DNA from: Thamnaconus septentrionalis | Lineage: Eukaryota > Chordata > Actinopteri > Tetraodontiformes > Monacanthidae | DNA: 64,000 nucleotides | Direction: 5' to 3' | Assembly (NCBI GenBank): GCA_009823395.1 | Contig: CM020502.1 | Coordinates: 20,473,944 to 20,537,943, forward strand | Shown here: positions 50,497 to 59,345 of the stretch, piece by piece | How the letters are laid out: each line of letters starts with the position of its first letter | Numbering within the stretch: the first letter of the stretch is position 1 | Notes under the pieces: generated by a model | The model's database searches: none | Told to the model about the DNA's origin: nothing | What the model saw: the letters and a program-made list of their open reading frames with translations, nothing else | Translations under genes and position numbers: made by a program

Positions 50497-53400
50497 TCAC
50501 ATACATATATAAATACATACGTACACACACATACGCACATACATATACTGTATATGTACACACATACACACTTCCTCACCTTGCTGGGTGGTGGAATCTG
50601 TTGTACTGGACTCTCCCTCTGTCCTCGACCCGGAGCCTCGCCGAGGGCGAGGTCAGGCTGTAGTTCTCTCCTCCCACCACCAGAGGGGAGAAGACGGGCG
50701 TGCTGAGGGCCCTCCGCCTGCCCCTGGGCGCCCACGGGGAGCAGTGGGCGGCCTTCTGCTGGCGGAAGGTGGCGTGCGCAGCCGCCTGCACCCGGTAGGT
50801 GGTCTGCTGTGCCTCCTGCCGGTGGACAGCAGGGGGCGCTAGGGAGGCCTGGAGGAGGTGGCCGTTGAGACGGCTGTTGGTCATGGCTCCGTGGAAGCTG
50901 CCGATGGTCCTGATGCCGACGGGGAAGGGCTTGGCCTCCAGGGGGCGCCGGACGTCGGCGTGGCTCCTGGCCTGGGGCTGCAGGGGCGGAGACTGGAGGC
51001 CGACGCCCTCCGACTCGGACTTGTAGAGCCGCCGCTTCTTCCTGGGCCTTGCCCGCTGGCCGTCCTCCCCGGCTCCGCCTGCAGGGGGACATTGAGTCGG
51101 TAAACCCCAGGGCATTGAACAGTGTTAACAGGTCAAACTCATTTTGTCATTTGACCGCTTGACACCAGGTCTCTGGGGACAGTGAAGGAGATCGAATGTA
51201 CGAGCCTTAATAAGAAGGAATGCAAATATTCCTGAGAAATCTTTTAAAAAACCTAATTTAAACTTTAAGAAAAATGTTATTTATTTGACAGAAACTCCTC
51301 CAACTGTGACAGCCAGAAATCAATCAAGCATCGCACTCAACCACTAAAACTCTTTTCTGTACCGGAATGTAGTTGAACTATAATTTGGCATTTAATGAAG
51401 ACGTGAAGAAAAACGTGTGTGAATTTAAAATTTCAGAAAGAACGCATTCAATGTCACATTAAATCTCCACATCCCAGTGGGCGATGGTAGGGGTGAGACA
51501 AGGGTGAAGACAAGGGCTGAGCTCCAAACTAATGGGCAGAGGTCATTACATTGTTTTCTCAATGAAAATGTTCTCCTCTGCTCAGAACTCCTGTCCTGCG
51601 ACGCTGGTGTGCACTGGAGTGGAGTGTGAGTTTGCGTATTCAATCGGTTCTGAAACTAGACTGCACAGGTTGAGCAGTGTTGGAGAGTCAAGAGTTGCAT
51701 GCAACGTCTTTATGTAATTTAATCACAAAATAAAGATAATTGTAATCAGTTACATAGCTGGAAGAAATGCGTAATTAAATTACAGTTACTTGTGGAATTT
51801 CTCATGATCACAATTTTAATTACATTTGACCAGTTTTTACAAAAAAGGGTGGTCCTTACGTTTAATAATTGTATTCTTGTGGCTTTGCATGCCGTCCTTT
51901 TCTCTTTCCCTCCGCAGACTGAAAGTTTGATTCTAATCGGATGCTTCTGATTGGCTCTCTTGTCAAGTTCGGAATAGCAGCGGCCTATCACTCGCCTGCC
52001 AGTTGAATTGTCTCTCCAGTCGAAACAGTTGAGAATTTGAATATATTCAAAATTTCGATAAGTAACCGAAAAGTAATCAAATGTAAATTACGTACATTAC
52101 TTTGATAAAGTAATCGAATAAGCGACACCGTTACATTTTCAATAAGGTAACTTGTAACTGTCACAAATTGCATGTCCATTTCAATTTAACCATCTCCAAG
52201 TCTTTCCAGCCCACTGAGCTGGGAGAAGACGGTGACCTCAGAGCCGCTCTTGATTTCTTGGCAAGGGTTCAAGACCAACTGAACTCCTCCCCCACGGCTG
52301 AGCTCATCGTGCTCCCAGGGGAGAAATTTAGTTTGAACGTTTTACAATCCTGTCAGTCCAGTCCATCTGAAGAGACGGCTCTCACCTGCTCGGCCCCGGG
52401 GTTCGTCCGAGCTGTTGTCCTCCAGCAGCACCGTGTGCGCCGACTTCCTCCGGCTCCTGGAGGCGGCCTGCAGGGACCTGGCCGAAGGCGCCGCCACCGC
52501 CACGGTCGCCGCCCCCTGCGGCGTGGAGGGGGGCAGCAGCGAGGAGAAGCCCACGGCCGGCACCGGCGGCGGCGGCGAGGAGGAGGAGCCCGGGTCCGAG
52601 GCCGTGCCCTCCAGGCTGTGGCTCCTCTTGAAGGTCCAGCTGCTGCCCCTCATCTTGCTCAGGCTGCCGATGGAGTTGAGGATGACGGTGGCCCGGTTGA
52701 GGGGCAGCTTGGACACGTTCAGGTCGTCGGCCGTCTTGCGGTCCGGGTTGGTTCTGATTCGGTTCTGCAGGTCTGACGAGAAGGCGCCCGCCTGGGAGAC
52801 AATTTTTTTTTTTTTTTTTTTTACACAGGTTAGCTGCTGTGATGGTTTTGTCGCCCCTATAGCACCATCTAGTGGATGGAGGACCAAGTATTTATTTATT
52901 CAAACTAAGGCCTGGGACCATATGCGGCCCGTTAAGCTTTTTAATCCGGCCCGATAAAATTTAAGAAATTATATAAATAGTAAGTAAGTCATAAAATAGC
53001 TGCATTTCATCCATTTTTCCAGTGTATTCAGAATCATTTCAATAAAGAGCTGAATGCCGTGGGGCTTCAAAGACACATTTTGTTGTAATGCTTTTGTTTA
53101 TTTTCAATAGACATTAAAGCACATGATATCTACATATCCTATGATATTTTTTTTTTTCTCCTATGAGGTGGGTCACCAAAACACACGCTGTAAAAGAAAC
53201 CGTATCGGTGCAACCCTATTTATTACCTTAGGGATTGTGATGGCGTCAAAGTCTAGCGGTCGGACTTTGACCTTCTGGAAGAGGAAGAGGAACTCGGGGC
53301 TCCCCGGGGCCGACTGGCCGCCGAAGATGAGCGTGTCGCCGTCCGAGAGCTCCCACTTGACGCCGCGCTGAAGGCGCACCTCGTTGACCCACGTGCCTGG

Positions 53401-56400
53401 AAAAAAAAACAAAAATTAGCATTTAGGGGAGCCGAAATGATCCAACTAGTTCCCTCCAGTAGACAGTCGACACAAATACCATTCCGCAGCTGAGATTTCC
53501 CAAAAAGCTCCCAAACCAGAGGAGAACGAATCGAAAAGCCGGTATCATTAATGCGTTGTTTACTTGTAGCTATCCAGCTGTCAAAACTTTCATTGGAGGT
53601 TCATTATTCTGTCAGATCTTCCTTTTCGGGGAAGCAGTCTCACAGTATTTATTTTCTATTAAATTCTACAGATTGTCAGAACAGCACAATCAGTTGTTGT
53701 GTCGCACCACAAAGGGTAAAGACTTTCAGATTTTTTCTAATAAGCAAAGAAAACAAAAGAAGACTTTTCCTACTTCAGAGGAATTGACTGACAGGCCTGA
53801 GATGCATACGGTTGTGCCTCTAACAATAATAAGGTGTATTTTGCAAAAGGTTCTTCTTGAGCACAGGCCGCAGGCATGGAAATATGATTTTGTATTAGGG
53901 TGACCATATTTTGATGACCGAAAAGCAGGACACTTGGCGGAGCAATGAGACACTGAAATAACACTGGACGTTTACTCAAAGACGCCTTAAAATGTCCATA
54001 TATTTCAATATATCCCTCCTTTGCAGGGATAGAAAATTGTTACTTGGCATCTATTAGCAAGAAGAATTTAGATAGGCTTCTCAGAAGTTACTCTACATGG
54101 TTTATTCTGCCTCAAATGACTTCTCTCTGACAATTTTAAATGGTGCAAAAACAACTTTGAAATCTTCGAAATTAAATAATGTATCTTCTGGATGAGTAGA
54201 ATCAGCTTATGTAAATAAAATATATTGTTTCTTCGATGAAAAACAATGAAAATAAGGCTATTTTCACAACTTTGTGAAAAACCACCAGGTCGCCCAAGAC
54301 AGGACGTGACAACAGGACTTGTCCTGGGAAAACAGGAAGTCTGGCTCACCCAATTTCATACACATCTCCTTCTGGCCAAAGCTTCGCGCTCAAATAAGGG
54401 GAAATGTTTTGGAAGCTAAGGTCACGTCGCGGCAGCTCCATTTTCTGAGCGCATCTAATTCTGTGAAACTGCAGAGAATAAACAGCCGGCCGGCTTCGGA
54501 ATAATGTTTACAGCAGCCACAGATGAGACCGAATGGAAAGCAGAATGTGGATTGCACCGTTGATTGAGTGTCTTCAGCACCATCACGCTGCCCCGACGCA
54601 GGGGACCAAAAATGAGAAATACTAAAAGGCAAATCTAATAGCAGGGCGGAAAACTCAGCGAGGCAGGCTGTGCATTTGAAAAAAAAAATAAATAGTCAGT
54701 TTCAGCTCCAGAGTGCAGACTTGGGAGGACCGTTTGTCTGATACAGCTCTTATTTTATTTTATTTTTTGAACAGTAAATATCAGCCTGCGAGCCTCGAAC
54801 ATCACTTTGGTCTCCTTGGTTACCAAAGTTCATTATCGCTCAGCTCTCTTCACTCTACCTGCACACACTATTTGCATTCGCACACATCTAAGAGACCACA
54901 GCGAGGTCAAGTGCTGGTTTACACTGTGTGCATTTCATGTGGTTAGTTTTGGTTTCGCCTTGGATTCGGACAACCTGAAGTCATGCACATCTCCTGGTTA
55001 CCCACGACTCATCCGCCCGCCGCACCATGTTGAATAATTGAGGGCGAGATACTTGAACGCTTGTTGACTTTTTGCTCTTTCATAATTTTCTTTCAAACGG
55101 TAGGTAGGAGGTAATGAGTGTCACAGCCTTGAAAATATACTGCAGTGCATAATGGACGATTAGTTCATATAATGTAAAGATTAAGACTATAATAAAAGCA
55201 AATTGGCCTTAACGACCTCCTTATCATCGCTATAAAACTCCAAATTAGGTCAACGGGATTAAATCACTTTCTGACTTTTGCCTCTACTTGGGCTCATGTG
55301 AACACTGGAGACAGTTTTTAAAGTGACTGCTTTAGTATTAAGACACTGGTTTAAGTATTTAGCAGTGATGAAACTGGAAACAATGTTTCTATGTGGAGTA
55401 GGGCTGAAAGAAGTGGTTCTTTGTTTAAAATGTAAAGAAGCTGTAATGAAGCAACTTATCAAAAAATGGCATCAGAAGTACTTAATCTATTGAGCCATGA
55501 AAAGTGAGTCCAACACAAAGCTTGAAGTTGAACGGGTGTCTGTGGCACTTTAGCTTCTTAAATCACTAATATCAATAAAAAAAAAAAAAAGTGATGTTCC
55601 CACAAGGCCGAATAGAGACACAAAACTGGGCAAAAGTTGAAAGAGACTGTCCCAATTGAAAGATAAGGCCGCTTTAAATGAGTTAAACATCAAGCTGAGG
55701 AAGGGGCCACCCGCTCTTTTACAGGCGGCGTCACACTGGTTTGAGGATGAATGAACAGGGTGTCATAAAAAGGGATTGTGGGCCTGGGCTGCGTTGCTTT
55801 CACTCTTGGTATTTGTCAGCTGGGTGAGTTTCACATTCCTCGAGGCCAAGATTTGCTTTAACCCGGCAGCAGACACGTGGCTCGACCCAGCATATCTGAA
55901 CGTCCAGGGCCGCCCCTGAACGCCGCGCGGGATGTTGACAGTGTGCAAGGGGCGTCTGGCTCACTGGAAATCTTTCCCTGGCGAGAGGGAGGGATATTTC
56001 TGGTGAACGACACAATAAGAGGTGCAGAAGAAGGCGGGTCGGAGCAGGTAGAGACAAGTGACAGGTGTGACCAAAGAACATGAACAGGAATGAAAGGTGA
56101 AATTGTGGGAAACTGGGAAGGATGGACAAGAGGAGGAACGGTGACGGACTGTTTCAGATGTTTTGGAGATTAAGGCAGATTAAGGACACTGGGACAGTGA
56201 ACACATCAGCAGAAGGAAGCCGCTGAGGCTGAAGCAGGCAAAAGAAGAGGAAGGACAAGTCGTTTCACTTTGCTTTTTGCTTTCTTTCTCTTCCACTTCA
56301 TTTTAAGAGCTAGACGTGCCCGAGTGCGTTTGTGTTTTTCCGTTACCGTGGCTGCTCCGGTCCTTGACGCGCACGGTCCAGCCCTCCTCCTGGTCCCCTA

Positions 56401-56617
56401 ATCCCTCTGCGCTCGCCTCCTTCTCGGCGTACAGCTCGGCGTGGATGCGGGACACGGACTGCGACTCCAGCGTGACGTCGCAGAGCTCGGCCGCCCGGCC
56501 CAGCCGGAACACCGACTGGCTCAGCGCCGGCCGGAACGTGTAGAGGTCGCGCGCCGAGTCCCCGTCCGAGGAGCCGATCCGGAGGAGCTGGAAGCACGGC
56601 TGCACCCCAGCCAGCAT
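49275..56617 (-). CDS. tcf19: tcf19: transcription factor 19, FHA and PHD-finger nuclear protein (five coding exons)
   Basis: Joined exons 56617-56347, 53396-53227, 52791-52386, 51078-50580 and 49638-49275 keep one open frame of 570 codons including TGA (569 residues). Every intron is GT/AG. FHA hallmarks are seen: G40-R41, S56-R57-x-H59, and S88-S89-x-G91-T92-x-V94-N95 across the first intron. A conserved block, [13 protein letters not shown] (181-193), matches the vertebrate TCF19 family, as does the RRKSxHxVL stretch near 262. A basic run [10 protein letters not shown] (293-302) resembles a nuclear localisation signal, and RRGRPRK (452-458) resembles an AT hook. The last 51 residues form a C4-H-C3 PHD finger. 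In mammals TCF19 is a nuclear chromatin reader (PHD) with late G1/S expression and a role in cell proliferation. This protein is much longer than the roughly 345-residue human form, the extra length lying in the linker. The ATG at 56617 was chosen because [15 protein letters not shown] aligns with the family N-terminus; the upstream in-frame ATG at 56839 would add unconserved residues. Confidence 0.93.
50425..50492. repeat. (TA)n microsatellite in a tcf19 intron
   Basis: About 33 uninterrupted TA units, 90 bp downstream (in transcription) of the donor of tcf19 coding exon 4. Confidence 0.97.
50580..51078 (-). CDS. tcf19: tcf19 coding exon 4 (basic NLS-like stretch and variable linker)
   Basis: Starts at CTGCAG/GC and completes the split Gly283 codon. 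The basic stretch [14 protein letters not shown] (291-304) matches the PRKKLRVDK position of mammalian TCF19. The remaining ~145 residues (Gln/Ala/Arg-rich, with HHPA at the end) have no counterpart that I recognise in mammals and explain much of the extra length. It is very GC-rich with G/C third positions. The donor is GCAAG/GTGAGG at 50580/50579. Confidence 0.85.
51675..52162. mobile_element. DNA-transposon relic of the CAGTGTTGG / TTACTTTGATAAAGTAA type, in a tcf19 intron
   Basis: CAGTGTTGGAGAG at the left, repeated TAATTACAGTTACT-like words inside and TTACTTTGATAAAGTAATCG near the right end. These alternating GTTAC/GTAAT words mark a widespread fish non-autonomous element. It lies in the intron between tcf19 coding exons 3 and 4. 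Confidence 0.5.
52386..52791 (-). CDS. tcf19: tcf19 coding exon 3 (linker with conserved LNSIGSLSK block)
   Basis: Residues 148-282 plus one base. It contains [13 protein letters not shown] (181-193), which is nearly invariant in vertebrate TCF19, then a Ser/Pro/Ala-rich linker with PPPP and Ala-Val runs, then [13 protein letters not shown] near residue 262, matching RRKSVHRVLAEL of mammals. The donor is GCAG/GTGAGA at 52386/52385. The acceptor (CTCCCAG/GCG) has only a short pyrimidine tract preceded by a 20-nt A run on the minus strand. Confidence 0.9.
52905..53170. mobile_element. hAT-like fragment (GCGGCCCG type) in a tcf19 intron
   Basis: TGCGGCCCGTTAAGC, CCGGCCCGATAAAATTTAAG and a downstream A/T-rich body resemble fish hAT-derived repeats. 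It fills most of the 435-bp intron between tcf19 coding exons 2 and 3, outside the splice sites. Confidence 0.4.
53227..53396 (-). CDS. tcf19: tcf19 coding exon 2 (second part of FHA domain)
   Basis: Begins after a strong T-rich acceptor (TTTTTTTTTTCCAG) and completes the split Gly91 codon, giving GTWVNEVRL, then [22 protein letters not shown] and DFDAITIPK. These match the C-terminal strands of the TCF19 FHA domain and its FxxITIP extension. The donor is AAG/GTAATA at 53227/53226. The exon is 170 nt and ends in phase 0 after residue 147. Confidence 0.93.
53895..54352. mobile_element. hAT-like relic with TAGGGTGACC end, in a tcf19 intron
   Basis: The left end is TAGGGTGACCATATTTTG; the right end reads CAGGAAGTCTGGCTCACCC, whose reverse complement GGGTGAGCCAGACTTCCTG mirrors it. 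There is no ORF of note. A matching end occurs at 23190-23209. It lies in the 2.95-kb intron between tcf19 coding exons 1 and 2. Confidence 0.5.
54353..56346. other. tcf19: Rest of tcf19 intron between coding exons 1 and 2
   Basis: AT-rich intronic sequence with no exon or recognised repeat apart from an A-run at 55577-55590. Confidence 0.6.
56347..56617 (-). CDS. tcf19: tcf19 coding exon 1 (start codon, first part of FHA domain)
   Basis: Residues 1-90 plus one base of codon 91. It carries PCFQLLRIG, the LYTF strand, FRLGR, the CDV turn and SRIHAEL, which are the phosphopeptide-binding core of the FHA fold. The donor reads CACG/GTAACG at 56347/56346. Candidate acceptors upstream of the ATG are AG at 56693-56694 (after a short pyrimidine run), 56665-56666 and 56620-56621; the sequence alone does not decide between them, so the 5' limit of the exon is left open. 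Confidence 0.92.
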
Positions 56618-57777
56618 GGCTGAGGGCCTTCGAGCGTCCGCCTCTTGAGCCGAGCCTCCACCACCTGAGACCACCACCCACCAGCCACCACCCTGAGTTA
56701 CAGGAGGCTGCGGGCCATGCTGAGAAAAGCTGCTAATGGGTTTAGAGTCTAGGCTGCATACAAGTGGGATCAAAAACCCTGGATGATAATAAGTCTGTGT
56801 GAAGGTTACTGACAGGTGCAGCAGCTCTGCGCAACACAAGTGTGTGTGAGGAGAAACATGGGGAAATTACAAAAGCTGGGAGCGCCGCATGAGTCAGAGG
56901 AGTGTGCAAATCAGCTTCTGCAGACACCTCCAAGACAGGCTAAAAAAATATTAATCTCCTGCAGGCTCAGAGCAGGAAGCTCCACACTGCGAGATGGACA
57001 GCGTGTTTGTGTTGTTGCTGCACAATCGATTCTCAAAAGGGAAGTGCAGCCAAGAAAACAAACTAATATGACGAGTTAAAACCTGACAGCCGTGACTCAC
57101 AAAATTCTGAGGTATATATATATATTTTTTTTTAAATAATAATAAATCCTAAAACTTTTGACATCGGCCGTCATCAGCCGAGGCGGCGGCGGCGAGACTG
57201 ACAGCGTGTAGCAGCTGTCATATCTGGAGAGACAAGAGAGGGAAAGGAGAGAAATGCGTTTGAGACACACACGCACAAAAAGGAGATATTTGTGCAAGTG
57301 AAAAGATTTCAATGACAAGTCGAGCGTGATATTAAAAAACAAAAAAAAAAAAACGGAACGCAATCACGTCTTAACAGGCTGGGGGGGACAAACAATGAAA
57401 GTGCACACAGGCTGTATTGACTAAAAAGAAAAGAAAACATGGCACGAGCGCGTTGGGTTGCTCGCACTGAGCGACGTGTGTCAGCTGCCTCGCTCGCTGA
57501 CAATTGATGGGACACAAAGCAGGGGGACAATCACTCGGCGTAGAAATGAACGTGGTGAAAAGTTACAGCACACTTCCTGTTACAAAAAAACCCACACCAG
57601 CCGCGTATTTTAGCTTTATCCGTGAACGTACTTGCAGACTCAGCACAACGAACGCACGACCTTCTTTCCCGGGTGGAGAAAGTGTCTCGGTGCGAGTCGC
57701 TCTTAGCTCGGCCGCTCTATGCTAGCAGACGGTGGTCCCTCCCGACGGCAAGAAAGACAGTCGAGGTCGAAACTTAC

Positions 57778-57950
57778 AATAACAGAGCTCCAGCCGGCCG
57801 TACGCGTCCTCCAGTGCGGAAGCGGCGAAGGTTTTAAACTCCCGTGAATAAACTACTTTGTCGTATAGGGGACTGTGCAGCAGTTTATCGCCGTCGTTAA
57901 CCCCCCGAGAAGTGTCACCGGACTCCGTCCCCGTCCTCTTCCTCCCAGGA
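57778..57950 (-). other. tcf19: Predicted non-coding first exon of tcf19 (5' UTR)
   Basis: A consensus donor GTAAGT on the minus strand begins at 57777, just downstream of the GC-rich promoter and about 1.1 kb upstream of the ATG exon. No family-like coding sequence precedes it. I infer a 5' UTR exon ending at 57778; its 5' end (about 57.95 kb) is an estimate from the promoter motif positions. Confidence 0.5.
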
Positions 57951-58150
57951 GGAAGTCCTTTGAAATTTGGCGCGCCATTCCCGGGGCTTCTCCGCGCTAG
58001 AGGCTGCGTCACTTCCTGCTCCTCCCCGATTGGCTGGCGGCCAGGGCGCTTTTCAGCGGGAGCGGGACAAGAGAAGAGCTCGAGAAGGAGGAGAAGTGTG
58101 TCGCTGAGGGAACGCAGACTGAGCATGCGCGAATCAGAGAAAGACTTTAG
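57950..58150 (-). promoter_or_regulatory. tcf19: tcf19 promoter: GC-rich island with CCAAT, E2F-like, ETS-like and NRF1-like sites
   Basis: The island has frequent CpG and no TATA box. Seen directly: TTTGGCGC (57966-57973), an exact E2F-type core; CAGCCAATC on the minus strand (58037-58029), a CCAAT/NF-Y box about 60 bp upstream of it; CACTTCCTG (58010-58018), an ETS-type site; and GCATGCGC (58123-58130), an NRF1-type core. CCAAT plus E2F is the usual layout of G1/S promoters, in keeping with mammalian TCF19 expression. Activity is inferred. Confidence 0.6.
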
Positions 58151-59312
58151 ACAGGACGAGAAAGAAAAGGTGCCACAGTTCTTTCCTCAGCACATAAATA
58201 AATGAAACTTTAAACGTAAAAAACGAACATTATGCGACAAATAAGCTAATTTAAGTCGACTTTGTGACGCAACACGGCGAGCCCACAATCACTTGTCATG
58301 TGGCCCGCCACACCGTGTATATAACATCACATGTAGGTCACGTCGCTCTCCTCTGGCCTGCTTTTACATTTGGACTCGCGCCAGGACGGATGTCATGTAA
58401 CTACGTGAGCCAAATATGGTTTGGTTATGCAATAAGCCAAAAGTCAGTATGAGACAAAGTGAGTGGAAACAATTTCACTAGTGTGGATGGGGATTATGGG
58501 AAGAAAACATTAACAAAAAATAAATCAATACACTTCTGTTCAAAAGTAATTTTAATAATTTTTTCATTCATTACAGAAAAAGGGAGAAGCTTTATAAAAG
58601 TTCTGTGCAGGATGCCAAAAAAGGACGGATATAGTACGAGGATAGAAACGATCATTGTTCTTCGAGCAAAAGCAAAAAGGGTGTGTGTGGACACTCGATC
58701 ATGTGGCGTGAAGCATCATTAGAGTCAATGACTGGCCTGCTGAACTCAAAAATCACAAAGTATTGTTCCGTTGACTTCTTTCAAAACAGAGAGCTTCATA
58801 TTTCGAAAAAAGAAATATATGGAAACTGGATGAATCATTTCAAGTCCTGAGGAACACAGAAGTCAATGCAAGTTTCAAGAAAAGGTGACGGGGAACACCC
58901 ACGTCTGAAATGAACCACCTTGTTGTTGCCGATATGCCACTGACCATGATGATACTTCACAGTTGAACCAAAAATCAAACCATCTGATTTAGCCTCATGT
59001 GCCATCCTCATTCTCAGTGAAACTAAACACAATTTCACGGCCATCAATGTTAGGATTGCGCTGCAAAAAGCGTGGCATTCTGCTACATATCAGCACAAGA
59101 CAATCCTTAGTGGCTGCCAAGCTGTCTGGTGAGCCTCAGGGGAAGACATGCGTCTTCGTTACAAATTTGCAGATTACCAAATGCCTGCCATTTTGTTACA
59201 TTAAGCATCAGTCAGTGTCATTTCATGTATAAGAAGTTGACTTTTCTGTGACAGCCAAAATCCATCCATCCTGGGTAATCGTAAATCCTAATGTTTGTAT
59301 TTGCTGTTCAAT

Positions 59313-59345
59313 ATACACTACCAGTCAACAGTTTGGACAACATCT
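59313..59345 (+). mobile_element. Tc1-like terminal fragment
   Basis: TACACTACCAGTCAACAGTT followed by TGGACAACAT resembles the outer inverted-repeat end of Tc1-like or related fish elements. There is no transposase sequence nearby. Confidence 0.4.

Noticed and set aside
50493..51092. 199-codon minus-strand frame overlapping tcf19 coding exon 4
   Set aside because: Alternative frame in GC-rich DNA; only the frame that joins exons 3 and 5 in phase keeps the basic NLS-like block.
57722..58126. 134-codon minus-strand frame across the tcf19 promoter and first exon
   Set aside because: It runs through the GTAAGT donor and the promoter motifs and has no family similarity; treated as 5' UTR and promoter.
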